Below, piece after piece: positions 11,933 to 23,493 of a DNA stretch of 64,000 bases. The stretch comes from Rhynchosporium graminicola (Eukaryota; Ascomycota; Leotiomycetes; Helotiales; Ploettnerulaceae): positions 400,601 to 464,600 of the forward strand of contig FJUW01000062.1 in the NCBI GenBank assembly GCA_900074885.1, written 5' to 3'. The position numbers and the translations under genes are program-made. How positions within the stretch are numbered: position 1 is the first letter of the stretch; each line of letters opens with the position of its first letter. The notes under the pieces are model-generated. The model was not told the origin of the DNA. It did no database searches and saw only the letters and a program-made list of their open reading frames with translations.

Positions 11933-13103
11933 TCATACAAGCGTAAGTCCAATTGCACCCGCAACAACCCCAGGACCTTGGAGAAGCCTCCCATCTCTCC
12001 CAGGCAAAGAGGTAATCTGTCCGGGGTTTGCAGCATGCAAAGCGTTCTCCTCATCGTCCATGACATCTACCCACGGTAAATGTCGTTGCCCAACAACATA
12101 GCCAGTGTCGGGTCGTACATATCGACTTTGCATCAAGATTAGTGGAAGATCTAGGTAAGAGGAGAGAGAGAAGGCGGGAGGTAAAAGAGTGGACGTACTA
12201 CCATGCGCGCCACCAAGCACTTTCGATGGTTTGAGGATCTTGGGCTTGGGTCACTGGGACTGAGAGGAAGACGGTCGTGATGGCTGCTCTCCTAGCAGCT
12301 CCCGTTAAAGGGTCATTGAACCATCCCTATGCGTCCCAACCCCCATCAGCACTGTCTTCTTCAAGCTGAGTGTCTCTACCACACTCCTACGAAACTAGAA
12401 GAGAAACGAAGAATGCCGAGTTACTAACCTGTATAGCCGCCAACACATTTTCCGCAGCTCTCTCCGCTCCGTACCCTACGATTCCGGACCCAACAAGATC
12501 AAAAGCAATTTCCGCACCCCTTTGTTGGTAAGCTAGTGCAGGATTACCGCCCGGTGGCACAACAGGAGGCAGAAGCATGTAATGGTTCAAAACAGCTTGA
12601 ATGCAAGTCCTTAGATGCTCTTCGGTGCCAGCTGCATTGCCGCGAGCTAGTGGATCAAAATTGGCTACGTTGATTAAAATTTTGATGTTGTGCGTTGGTA
12701 AAGGAGTTTCTATGTTGACGTATCATCAGCTTCGGATATATACCTCAACGAGGGACGGAAGAGGAAGGTTAGACAAACTTTGAGCAGCATCGCCAGCAGC
12801 ATCGACAATAGCTCCAACGCCTAGAAGTAGCCCGGCCAGACGTACTCGGACAGGATTACCAGGTCCCGGAACTCCTCGATCTGATCTCCTACTCCATTCG
12901 GAGCGGTTACGTACGGAAGCTTGACGATTGTTCATCATGGCTCCGCCGGTATTGATGCATACTGCGTGGGATCTGATGTTGACGAGATTCTGTCTGCAGA
13001 GAATATATCTTGGGCCATTGTTGGGAGCACCGAGCCATGAGCCTTCTGGCAAGACGCCGGCTATCCCTGCAGCAAGTACGGCGGATCCTTGGGGGAATGC
13101 CAT
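11933..13103 (-). CDS. Hypothetical protein, four exons, no recognised domain
   Basis: Exons chained by hand are 13103-12779, 12709-12429, 12326-12202 and 12125-11933; phases fit and give 307 aa. The start is the ATG of MAFPQGSAVLAAGIAG at 13103. The protein has Gly/Ala-rich hydrophobic stretches near the N-terminus (SAVLAAGIAGV), mid-chain (LAGLLLGVGAIVDAAGDAA) and at the C-terminus (GVVAGAIGLTLV). Between them are an Asn/Arg-rich segment (MMNNRQASVRNRSEW) and Trp-containing blocks (GWFNDPLTGAARRAA, ESAWWRA). There is no signal peptide in the usual sense and no catalytic motif that I know. The first intron uses a GTTTGT donor and the last an AAG acceptor, both minority types, so those junctions are less certain. 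I cannot assign a function. Confidence 0.55.
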
Positions 13104-14393
13104 GCTGGGGATCAATTATGAGTTGAGGTTGAAAGATCGCACAGGAAGGGGGATGAGATTTATTGATTGACCTCAATCTCATTTCTTTCATTGTGACTTT
13201 TCCCAAAAGCATCAAATTTGCTCAATGATCCCTGAGGCTGAAAACGGATGGAGAAAAGAGCAAACTGACGACGTTACTCTTTGTCCTTGACATGGTATCA
13301 AGAGGAGAACGGCCTTGACGCATTCTTTGACGTTGGACAACAAAGCCGAGTCGTAAGATCACGTTGAATAATCCGACAAAGCGCTTCATTATGCAGTTGG
13401 TTCGGGGGTGTCGACCAGCCAGACCATAACGTGGGAGAAACCAAAAATTTGAGCATTCGTGTGCGAGCACTTCCAGCAAGCTACATTTGGCTGTTGGTAC
13501 GATGACATGTTTGGAAAACACTTATCTCCCGAACCCAGTAGCATAACGGCAATACACAATTGAAGAAAATTGGACTTAAGTATTATATCATACCATCGAG
13601 GTGAGTTTCATGCTGTTGCATCATAAGAGCTGCTTTGCCAGGTAGCTGATGTCGAAGAGGGTGCCAGCACTAGTGCGCCGTCCGTCCGGACAATGTTCCA
13701 AATACGACTCTACTGATCCCAGTACCATCCCGAGTAATTAAAATAGAACTTGACCACCTTTTAACGGTAATTTTCAAGACACGTAACAACATGCTTCGCC
13801 AAGCAAACCACGCTAGCCCTTTCACCGTGTAAACAAGTAATTGGGAAGCATGTGGTGTATCAAGAAAGCGCCAACCTATCTACGGCCGGGATTTTGCCCA
13901 ATCAACGTGCGGAGTAAGAATCGCAGTCCAAATAAAGGAAGCTCCACTTATAATGAAGGAAGCGAGTATCATAGTATTTTTTACAACGAGTGTTGGTCTG
14001 CAGTTGATTTTTGACATTTTGTCATGGACGAAAGTAAAGCGCAGGAGAAGAAATGTTCCTCAAGCATCTTCATGCGAGCTCATTTCGCAGGTTGGAGGTT
14101 TAGTGTTGTACTATGTATGGTTTTGGGTGTTACTTTGCTCAAGGACCTTGCAGGACTTCCATCGATTGAACTAGGAGCCCTTGCTCCAGTGGTGAGATCT
14201 AGTCTGTTCTCGAATGCACATTTATCGACGTATGGTAGCTGCTGCGGAGTGAGATTTCCCCTGGGCCAAGAGACTTAGGATCAGGTAAATGAGAACAGGT
14301 GTGGAAGGGGGATCTTTTGTTAACCCATATAATACATGTCTATAGAATATTATTGTCCTGCTGTTCCCATGAAGTCCATGCTTCATAAACAAC
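13104..14393. other. Intergenic; weak ORFs only
   Basis: A plus-strand ORF at 14024-14278 (84 aa) has one possible membrane helix (WRFSVVLCMVLGVTLL) but no other support. A minus-strand ORF at 13521-13222 lies upstream of the hypothetical gene and may be untranslated leader. No other feature is seen. Confidence 0.35.
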
Positions 14394-16398
14394 TCATCCA
14401 CTTAGCCAACCAAACACCTCTCTAACCCTCCTAACATCTAAAACACTTCTCACTCTCCTCGCACCCAGCAGAGCCCAAACACCAAATCCCAGAGCCCCAA
14501 CACCAAGAACACCCATACCAGCCATCATACCCATCAACAGCCTGGCTTGATATTCATCCCCCTTGACCACTTCACTATACCTCTCATTCCCGAAACTAAC
14601 CCTCGAGTACTTCGTCCTCCACCCCAGACTCGGTAACCAAACACTCAGTGATTCTTCAAGATATTTGCGCGCTTTATACAGCGGAGAGATGACTGATGCT
14701 CTCATTTCGGTGTAGTTTTGCAACGCGAGGTCATTGATAGCATGTGCATCCGGTTCTCGGTATTTCGAGTAAGTTGCGAGAGCGCGAGAACGGGCATGAG
14801 CGTTAAGATAGCTTGAAGTGGAGGTCTGATCGTCTAAAATAGAGAAGAGGACTTTCACGTCTTCGAGACCGGCGTTCATGCCTTGGCCGTAAAAGGGGAC
14901 CATGGCATGGGCGGCGTCACCGATGATGACGATAGAGGAGCCGTAGTGGTACGGCTGGCATTTAATACTGATGAGTGGGAGATGCGGATTGGTTTTGAAG
15001 GAGTGGATAAGTGTGGAGGGGGAGATTAGCGAGGTTACGCCGGGGAAGTTGGTGTCGAAGAAGGTGGGGATTGCTGAGGGGTCTGCTTCTAGAGTGGCGA
15101 CGTGAGAGGAAGGAAGGAAAAGTGTGCATGTGAATGAGCCGTCCTGAGTACATTAGCTTGTTCTTTCTGGAGCGAAATTTGGGAGGTGTACCGAGCTAGG
15201 TATGGCGATGAACATAAATTCCTTGCCGGGCCAGATATGGAGATGGTTGGGCGAGATAGCGAATCGTAAAGCCGGATCCTGATTTTCTCTCACATATTTG
15301 GCCTCAATTGTGAACTCAACCCATAGTGTATCGATATACGTCTGCTCATAGTCCAGACGAGCGTACTTCATCATGTGATACCGTGCAGCAGAATGTGCTC
15401 CATCGGCACCGATCATTAGGTCAAAATCAATCTCCACTTCCCGGGCTCGAGTTCCCGTAGAGTCTAGCGAGGTCTGTGAATGTGAGATCTCGAACCAGGC
15501 TTTGTGGTTCTTGAAATCGGCACCGGTGAGCTTGTGGCTGAAGAAGAATTTGACGTTGGGCATTGTCTCCAGTTCGTCCAGAAGCGTTTTGTTTAGACCA
15601 CCACGATCCGCTGCATGAAGAACCTGAGATTATGTCAGACTTGTTTGCCATGACTTATGCAGAGGAAGAGATGTACTCCTCCATGTATATCGTAGTCTTG
15701 TGGCTGCTCGGTAAATTCCCCAGATGAGGATTTACCATGAATCATCCTCCCGCGCATAGGGACTGTTTCACCAAGTACTTTCTCTACTAAGTCTGGTCGT
15801 CCGGAATGCCTCATAGCGTTTATGCCTCTTTCGGAGAGAGCCAGGTTGATTGACCTTGAGAAGTTCAGGGGTGTTGTAGACGGATCCCGGAGATCTAGCT
15901 AGTTAGCTATGAACACGTCGGCTAGAAAAGACATTGTGCAGTTGTCGTGGATGAAAGGCTTAAGATCGAAGTAACACTTAGGCCGGATATTACTCAAAAG
16001 CTGGCCTGCACGGACAAAATCCCCAAAAGCAAGATGTAAGCAAGAAGATGTAAAATGAATAGCCTGTTTAGTCGCGTGACCTGCCTTCCCTTCCTCCGTA
16101 TTCACTGTCAAGATATCTAACATTGAACTGGCCGCTTGGCAAGCTCTGATGAGATCGTACCATGATTTCAAAGTTGGCGTGCAGAAATCCCGTTATCAAG
16201 GCTAGGAGGCAGGCAATGATAGATAGAGTTGCACAGAGGCAAACGGCAAAAGAACGTACCATTCCGAAGCTCGTATATCTCTACATCGTGACCTCTCTGC
16301 GCGGCGTAAATTGCAGCAAGTGCCCCGACCGGTCCGGCACCTACAACCACAATCTTCTGTTTCTTCTTCTCCGTCTTCTCCGACTTCTCCGAAGCCAT
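14394..16398 (-). CDS. BNA4: Kynurenine 3-monooxygenase
   Basis: Exons are 16398-16260, 15894-15677, 15623-15192 and 15143-14394; phases fit and give 512 aa. The enzyme hydroxylates L-kynurenine to 3-hydroxykynurenine using FAD, NADPH and O2, in the kynurenine route to NAD, at the mitochondrial outer membrane. The FAD-binding [13 protein letters not shown] begins near residue 17. [11 protein letters not shown] follows as the family's second FAD contact, then GADGAHS, and [18 protein letters not shown] is the diagnostic kynurenine-monooxygenase segment. A C-terminal hydrophobic stretch ([15 protein letters not shown]) fits the outer-membrane anchor. The first intron is 365 nt, unusually long here. 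It is divergent from the methionine aminopeptidase gene with about 530 bp between starts. Confidence 0.95.
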
Positions 16399-16929
16399 AA
16401 TTTGCAAAGGGTGTGTGATACTGAAAGAATCAAAACAAAGATGAAGAGAGAGTTGTAAGGAAGAAAATAAAGTCTAATGAACCCTGCCTGATCAATGACT
16501 GTTACAAACGAATGTACTGTACTGGCACTGGCACTCCACTCGGACGCGGCCGCTTCGCTTCCAAATCAACTGGGGCTAAAATGGTCCACCCTCGAACCAG
16601 CCGCCACCACCCCTGCGACGCCGCTCTAGATCTCCATCAAGCTGCGTGCGGACTTGTGCTTGTACTTGTAGATCCACCGATCGCTAGACGCACCTCGCGC
16701 CTTTCCATTACGCTACTGTACTGTAGATTTATTTGACTTTGACCTGATCAACGTCCGAGGCTGACAAAATCAATTCAATTCAATTTCTCGACAAACTTTC
16801 TGCCTCGCCACAACGACTTTCAGCATTGGAGGAGAAAGACATAATTCCCCTTCAATATCTAGATTACAAATTCAAGTTTCCACTTGAACCTGTGCACTTT
16901 CTCTGCTGGAAAGAAGCTGTACTATCACC

Positions 16930-18339
16930 ATGGCTACAGAAGCTCCCGTCCGCAAATGTATCGGTCTCGACTGCGAAAATGATGCTGGCACATTGCAATG
17001 CCCTACGTGCCTCAAGTTGGCCATCAAGGACAGCTTCTTCTGTTCTCAAGACTGTTTTAAGAGGAGTTGGGTACGTTTAATTCCTAGCATTTTCTGGGAT
17101 ATTTTCCCCCCCACGAGTAAGTGCATCTTTGCGCAAGATCATTTCGCTAACAATATCACAGAGTACTCACAAAAGTCTCCATAAATCCAAGGGTAACTTC
17201 CTCAGCCATTTCATTACCCCAAAAGCCGTTTCTGAACCCGATCCAGCCACAGGAACATACGATCCCTTCCCAACCTTTCCATACACCGGCCCTCTGCGAG
17301 CCGTTTACCCTCTTTCCGAACGGCGCAAAGTTCCAAAAACGATACCACATCCTGATTACCACAAAGACGGTATTCCATATAGTGAGCAAACGTATCCCGG
17401 TCGGACGAGGATTGAGATATTAGACAAGGCTGGTCAGGAGGGCATGCGGAAGGTTTGCAAGCTGGCGAGAGAGGTTCTGGATATCGCTGCGGCCGCTGCG
17501 GTGCCTGGTGTTACGACAGATTATATTGACGAGATCGTCCACAATGCTTGTTTGGAAAGAAATGTACGGTTTCCTGAATCTGCGTGCGTTGAAGTCTACT
17601 AATTTCTATAGTCATATCCCTCACCACTCAACTATGGCCATTTCCCCAAATCTGTCTGCACGTCTCTCAACGAAGTTATTTGCCATGGCATTCCTGATCA
17701 ACGAGTACTAGTCGATGGAGATATTCTGAATATTGATGTCACATTATACCATGGAGGATATCACGGCGATCTGAATGAGACATATTACATCGGCGACAAG
17801 GCAAAAGCGGATCCAGACAACGTACGAGTGGTCGAAGCTGCGAGGGAATCTCTGAACGAAGCCATCAAGGCCGTCAAGCCAGGAGGACTATTCCGAGAGT
17901 ATGGGAATATCATAGAGAAGCACTGCAAGTCGAAAAAGTGCAGCGTCATCCGGACGTATTGTGGACATGGCATCAACAGCCTGTTCCATTGCTCGCCAAA
18001 TATTCCGCATTATGCCAAGAACAAGGCAGTAGGCGCGGCGAAGGAGGGAATGTGCTTTACTATCGAGCCTATGGTGGCGCTGGGGACGTATCGAGATAAG
18101 ACATGGCCAGATGACTGGACCAGTGTGACACAGGATGGAAAGAGGACCGCTCAATTTGGTATATTTGTCCACTACAGTTTGTCCAACACGTATACTAACT
18201 GGATGCAGAGCATACATTATTAGTTACGGCTGATGGAGTAGAGGTTTTGACTGCAAGATTTCCAGATTCTCCTGGTGGACCGATTTCAATGCCAGTTGCA
18301 GAAATTACGAATGGAGAGAAGGCTGAGGTTGCGAAGTGA
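16930..18339 (+). CDS. MAP1: Methionine aminopeptidase 1
   Basis: Exons are 16930-17070, 17162-17563, 17612-18158 and 18209-18339; phases fit and give 406 aa. The enzyme removes initiator Met from nascent cytosolic proteins at the ribosome. The N-terminal zinc-finger region has Cys10, 15, 24, 27, 38, 42 and His50, 54, the arrangement of eukaryotic type 1 enzymes. The pita-bread catalytic domain shows [20 protein letters not shown], then [11 protein letters not shown] with the metal-binding Asp residues, CGHGI with the catalytic His, FTIEPM with a metal Glu, and EHTLLVT at the end. Intron 3 is 50 nt. A start one exon upstream is not needed, because the ATG at 16930 begins the expected [10 protein letters not shown] sequence. 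Confidence 0.96.
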
Positions 18340-19063
18340 TACCCTTGAGCTGGTTTGGTGGGATGATGACTAGGCGTTCTTGTTGTAGATTAGTGCGCTA
18401 CTTGCATGGAATTGAGCATTTCTTGTACAGTAGATCGCAGAGAGACACAGTATCTCTATAGATACAAGCGCTGATGTTGTCTTCATTGTTCTTTTTTTCC
18501 ACCTGACTGACTGATTGACTGAATTGGCCCTTGACATGTGAGCTCGAGTCCACCCATAAGCGAGCCAATCCCGAGCTAGTTTGGCCAGAGCTCCGGGTTT
18601 TCGATGGCGCGGGTGCTGCCAACAAATAAACAGCTAGGAGCTGCCTCCCACCTCACAGTCCAACCCAATCCAGTTCAGGGCCTTTCAGCATTCTCTCTCG
18701 TGCAGACTCGACATCGACCCCAGGTATCTCCTTACAATCCTCCAACACAACCTAACACAACAGCTGCGATAGCTTCAATTCACAGTCCAACTCAATTCTA
18801 CGCCTCCCTCGTCTCGCCACCTCGAGTTAAAAGCAGAATCAAACCCTCCCCCGCCTCCTCTCCACTTCTTCTCCGTAGCCTCCCCGAACCAACTTACGAA
18901 AACCATTGCAGGAGCAACAACACACCAACCAGCACAAGTTTCCCATTACACGACCCGATCCGAATATACCAAAGCTTCACTGCGACTGCGCGGTGATTGA
19001 ACAACAAGGAATTCACCAGTGTCTATTCAGCGCATCTTCGCGCACCACACATAGCCCATTATG
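18340..19063 (+). other. Intergenic and probable 5' leader of the Erv14 gene
   Basis: The 700 bases contain CT-rich stretches and a plus-strand ORF (18604-18996) with no family features. Given its position just upstream of the Erv14 start, most of it is probably promoter and untranslated leader. Confidence 0.4.
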
Positions 19064-19860
19064 ATGTCAGGCGAGGCATGGCTGTACCTATTGGCGGTAC
19101 TGATCAACGCCGTGAACCTGTTTCTGCAGGTCTTCTTTACTATCATGTACAGTGACTTGGAATGGTACGACTCCTCTTTCTCCGGATCCTATTGTGTACC
19201 TTTGCGAAGCTCTGCATTGCTAAATCAGAACCTGCTCCATCGGACAAAATGCCGAGGCTGCTGGACGATAAGCAGCCAGTTCCAGGCAGCGAGACGAGCA
19301 ACGCAAAGAGCTCTTTTGGCCGAGAATACGGGCTAATGGATCTCCTCATAGTGATTACATCAACCCTATCGATCTTTGTAATCGTCTCAACACATACATC
19401 ATTCCCGAAGCTGCCGTCCATGGCTTTTTGACTTTTCTCTTCCTCATCAATGGGTATTGGGTGGCACTCTTGCTCAATCTCCCCCTTGTGGCTTTCAATA
19501 TCAAGAAGTACGTTATCTCTACTTCAATACTTTCCCCCTTCTGTGATTATCAAAAGCTTGGCCTTTATTGCAAATGGGCGCAGATGCACTTTTCCCTCCA
19601 TTTCGACTGACTGACATGTTTTAGGATCTTTGACAATGCTCATTTACTAGACGCTACCGAGATATTCAGGAAACTCAATGTTCACAAGAAGGTAAGAAGC
19701 TCCTTTCCGCCATGTTGTGGAATGTGGTGGCGGCAGAGAGGGCTAGGCTGGGCTAACACGGGAGCAGGAATCTTTCATCAAGCTCGGCTTTCACTTGGTT
19801 ATGTTCTTCTTCTACTTATACTCGATGATCGTTGCCTTGATCAGAGACGAATCTCATTGA
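19064..19860 (+). CDS. ERV14: ER-derived vesicle cargo receptor Erv14 (cornichon family)
   Basis: Exons are 19064-19164, 19352-19507, 19625-19691 and 19768-19860; phases fit and give 138 aa, the usual family length. Erv14 packages membrane cargo into COPII vesicles at the ER. The sequence starts [20 protein letters not shown] and has the conserved [18 protein letters not shown] loop. The helices [19 protein letters not shown] and [19 protein letters not shown] follow, with [15 protein letters not shown] between them. A second ATG lies 3 bases upstream at 19061; MSGEAW is the family's normal start. Intron 1 is 187 nt, longer than most here. Confidence 0.96.
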
Positions 19861-20408
19861 CTTGATACTGCTATTCGAGTCAAATACGCCGAGGCGTGAG
19901 TTTGGAGGTGTGGTGGCGGTTGCGTGGATGGAGCAGGGCGGTGGTCTAGCGAGTTGTGTTGAGCGAAAGCGAGAGAGCACGATGAGAGTGATGTATAGAC
20001 AAGCGAGGGACTGGATAATACGTATGGGAAAATCAACGACTAGACTTTACGAATGGCGGCAAGGAGTCTTGTTCTTCAGTTATGTGGTTAAGCATGGGCA
20101 GGTCACATTGGGACTGGATCGGTACTCAGTGGATAGATTCCGAGGGTACGCTGTCAATGGCGTCTCTCGATTCAATTTACAATAATGAATATGACAAAGT
20201 GTTCTTGCGATATTATGCTCGAAGTGGATACGATATTCTGTCACGTGCCAATAAATAAGGTTGATACTAGCGCAAGTTGACGTTTTGAGGGGACAATTTC
20301 ATCTTGCGACAGCCCTTACATAGCTCGACTCTAACCCAAAATTAAAGCTGCACGAATCATCCCACAATCTCTCTCGTTCTCTCTCGAACTGTCCACCTCG
20401 CAATCATT
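19861..20408. other. Intergenic between Erv14 and Prp17
   Basis: This holds the 3' flank of Erv14 and the promoter and leader of Prp17, which ends in a CT-rich stretch before the start. The plus-strand ORF at 19862-20185 has no features of a gene. Confidence 0.45.
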
Positions 20409-21986
20409 ATGGCAGACTTTGGCGCATACCCGCCAAACATGGCGCCTCAAAACGCCCTGATAGTACGGCAAGAAGCAGGCCAGAGCCATGAAGTCGTCCA
20501 GTACACAGCAGAAGACCTATCGCAGCCGACCCAAGGACCTGCCAACCCATTCAAAGATGAAGTCAACTCTCTGAAGCGCAAGAACGTCCTAACCGGTTTC
20601 GCGGAGGAGACATATATGAGCGAACATACCTTCCGGAGTCAGCATCGAGCTGTACAGCGCGGACCCGGGAGAGACTACACAGGTGGACAGGCGGCAAAGA
20701 TTGAAGCTGCGCGGATTCGAAGTAAGAGGCAGAAGAAAGGCGATGCGACTGTAGCGGAGGGCGATAATGCCTACATTGGTCCTTGGGCGAAATATAAGAC
20801 AGTCGAATATGAAGATGTGGAGGAAGGAGATGAGCTTGCGAGTGATGAGGAATACGAGGAGGTAGAGGAGGAAGATGTGATAGAGAGCGGTGCAGTGGTA
20901 CCTGCGCTACCACAAGCAATTGCCAAACGGAAAGAAGCTGAGGAATTAGGTGCTGAGACGTCGAGATTTGAGGGTTCTGAACAGTACGATTACCAGGGGA
21001 GGACGTATATGCATGTTCCACAGGATCTAGATATTGATTTGAGGAAAGAGCAGGAGAATCTGAAGAATTATGTGCCGAAGAAGTTGGTGCATACTTGGAA
21101 AAGCCATACGAAACCTATCGCTGGACTGCGCTTCTTTCCTGGTTCGGGCCATTTATTGCTTTCCGGAAGTGCGGATACGACGGTTAAGATCTGGGATGTG
21201 TATCATCAGAAGGAGTTATTACGGACGTACTCTGGACATACGAAAGCTCTATCGGACATCACGTTCAATGCTTCTGGAACACAATTCCTCTCCGCCTCAT
21301 ATGACCGTATGATGAAGCTATGGGATACCGAAACAGGACAATGTATCAACCGCTTCACGACAGGAAAAACACCGCACGTTGTCAAATTCAACCCCGACCC
21401 AGAGCACTCCAACGAATTCCTAGCTGGCATGTCCGACAAAAAGATTATCCAATTCGATATCCGCACACGGGATATTGTGCAGGAATACGATCACCATCTC
21501 GCAGCCGTCAACACCATAACATTCGTCGACGACAACCGCCGTTTCATGACCACGTCCGACGATAAATCTCTCCGCGCATGGGACTACAACATCCCCGTAC
21601 CCATTAAATACATCGCCGAGCCACACATGTACGCTATGACTCGCGCGTCCGCACACCCCTCCGGGAAATACGTCGCGTACCAGTCCTCCGACAACAATAT
21701 CTTCGTCTATGGCGCTACCGACAAATTCCGGCAGAATAGGAAGAAAGTGTTCAAGGGGCACAATAATGCGGGTTATGCTATTGATGTGAGTTGTAGTCCG
21801 GATGGACAATTCGTTGCGAGTGGTGATTCCGGGGGTTATGTGTGTTTTTGGGATTGGAAGACTTGTAAGATGTGGCATAAGATGCAGGCTAGTGATGGGG
21901 CAGTTACATGTGTCGAGTGGCATCCGCAGGAGAGTAGTAAGGTTGTTACAGCAGGATTGGACGGGGCGATAAAGTATTGGGATTAA
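20409..21986 (+). CDS. PRP17: Pre-mRNA-processing factor 17, WD40 protein
   Basis: This is a single uninterrupted exon of 525 aa, close to the usual length for Prp17/Cdc40. The protein acts in the spliceosome during the second catalytic step. The N-terminal third is hydrophilic with PANPFKDEVNSLKRKNVLTG, a conserved Prp17 region, and an acidic patch near residues 138-157. The C-terminal half, from about residue 225 (KLVHTWKSHTKPIAGLRFFP), carries seven WD-type repeats with the expected WD dipeptides (VKIWD, MKLWD, LRAWD, CFWDW, IKYWD at the end). Absence of introns is notable beside its intron-rich neighbours. Confidence 0.96.
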   Translation: MADFGAYPPNMAPQNALIVRQEAGQSHEVVQYTAEDLSQPTQGPANPFKDEVNSLKRKNVLTGFAEETYMSEHTFRSQHRAVQRGPGRDYTGGQAAKIEAARIRSKRQKKGDATVAEGDNAYIGPWAKYKTVEYEDVEEGDELASDEEYEEVEEEDVIESGAVVPALPQAIAKRKEAEELGAETSRFEGSEQYDYQGRTYMHVPQDLDIDLRKEQENLKNYVPKKLVHTWKSHTKPIAGLRFFPGSGHLLLSGSADTTVKIWDVYHQKELLRTYSGHTKALSDITFNASGTQFLSASYDRMMKLWDTETGQCINRFTTGKTPHVVKFNPDPEHSNEFLAGMSDKKIIQFDIRTRDIVQEYDHHLAAVNTITFVDDNRRFMTTSDDKSLRAWDYNIPVPIKYIAEPHMYAMTRASAHPSGKYVAYQSSDNNIFVYGATDKFRQNRKKVFKGHNNAGYAIDVSCSPDGQFVASGDSGGYVCFWDWKTCKMWHKMQASDGAVTCVEWHPQESSKVVTAGLDGAIKYWD

Positions 21987-22382
21987 AAGGGAGAAGGGAG
22001 CGAAAAATTACTGGCGTTTTGGGGTTGGAAAGGAGAGTTACGGAATTGGGAAAAGTGACTCTGCATGCACTTTTCTTCTTCCCTTCTCCCCGCACTTTGT
22101 GTTTAGATCTGTAGGAATAATATCACACCCTCACATCGCGTGAGCGAATCCGCAACTTCTTACTATCAAGAACCTGGTCTGCCGCCTTATTCCCCTGCTA
22201 CTGATCTTCAATTTCTCAATTAGCAAACCCCCCCGGCAAGGCGCTGATGCTGATGCTGGGATATAAGTAGACCCATGTACAACCTCAGAGTTTCATCTTC
22301 ATTTTAGCTGTGTTTCCATCCACTTTCCTGTCTTCTGTCCATCTCTTATAAGCCCTCAAAGCCTATGTCGAGGGTACCTAGG

Positions 22383-22420
<38 letters not shown>

Positions 22421-23493
22421 CAAAATTCAAATCTGTGCATGACAAAATCAGCCTGAACCAACTTTTGCTGCTCAGAAGCGGCTAAGGCCACGAAATAAAC
22501 ACAGCGTCGTTCTAGTGGTGCGTGAGACGGTTAGACTCGCGTCGTGCGTGCGCGTCTTTTACATTCTCCATGGGGACATTGGTGTTATGATAAGTAAGCA
22601 AGCTTGCTTTCTGAACGTCGGAATCAGAATAATCATGAGCTGTGTGCTCTGCCGCGCTCTAGTGTCTCCTGCACTCTAGCGAAAGAAAGACAGGAGAGGG
22701 AATGCCAGGTTGTAGAAGATGTTGATGCTTGCTCGCTTGCTACTGTCGATTACAAATTTCAATTTTCAATCTCGAGCTCCCTCCATAGAATGACGTAGAT
22801 TGGTGTTGACTTCTCGCTAGCTACGCGAATGGAGTGATGGAAAGTTTCAATACGTGAGTATGGGGAGGTTTTGATGACCATATTCTCGATTGGCAATGGT
22901 GTTGGTTTTGCATGTGATAGAATTCCGAGTATGAGGGAGGATACAGGGTGCCACAGGTACCGAGACCCGAGACCTTCCAGCTCAGATTCGGGATAATCTA
23001 CGGATCAGGCTGGTTCTTGCCGGTAACGAATTAACCTATTACTTAGGATGTTCTCCGTAGAATGTAGCGTATAGCTAGAGCCAGCCACAGCCTCGAGCGA
23101 CGCTCCTTTGAATGGGCACGTCGCCTCAACTCTCTCCAGCTTCAGCTCGTATGAGTCCCGTGATTACTTCAAGTCGAATTTTCAGTTCCTCGCCAATATC
23201 CATCCACTTCGGTCTGGATTTGAAAGAATATGAAATGATTGGAAGGTATTCTTGGAATATGTACGATAGATGGGAAATGCTGTTGTCGCACTTAATCAAT
23301 ACAGATACTTAGTACAAAAATCTGCTTATTCATAAGGCGATTGAATATAGGCAACCTAATTAAAAGAACTCATCCCACCCAGTTCAAGCGAAGCGACCAT
23401 AATCAGCGCCTTATAACCATAACCTCCTACACAAATTCCATCATCTCCCCCATCCCCGTCCCCCTCTCCCTCCCAACTCAAACCTCCTCACAC
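21987..23493. other. Intergenic, 1.5 kb, with poly-T tract
   Basis: No gene is recognised. ORFs at 22604-22798 and 23112-23312 have no motifs; 23341-23655 overlaps the last exon of the EthD-like gene on the other strand. A 34-base poly-T tract is listed separately. Confidence 0.45.
22387..22420 (+). repeat. Poly-T tract, 34 bases
   Basis: Thirty-four uninterrupted T residues lie about 400 bases downstream of Prp17. Such tracts are slippage-prone, and the assembled length may be imprecise. On the minus strand it would read as poly-A, so a retroposed tail is conceivable, but no coding remnant adjoins it. Confidence 0.9.

Noticed and set aside
11773..12066. Alternative frame for the last exon of the hypothetical gene (ends SVTVKRAK region)
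   Set aside because: It needs an out-of-phase junction; the chosen frame joins in phase and ends in a plausible hydrophobic tail.
15899..16171. 90-codon minus-strand ORF as a separate gene
   Set aside because: It lies wholly within the first intron of the kynurenine monooxygenase gene and has no recognised features.
18604..18996. 130-codon plus-strand ORF upstream of Erv14
   Set aside because: Low-complexity Ser/Thr/Pro-rich translation of what appears to be CT-rich leader.
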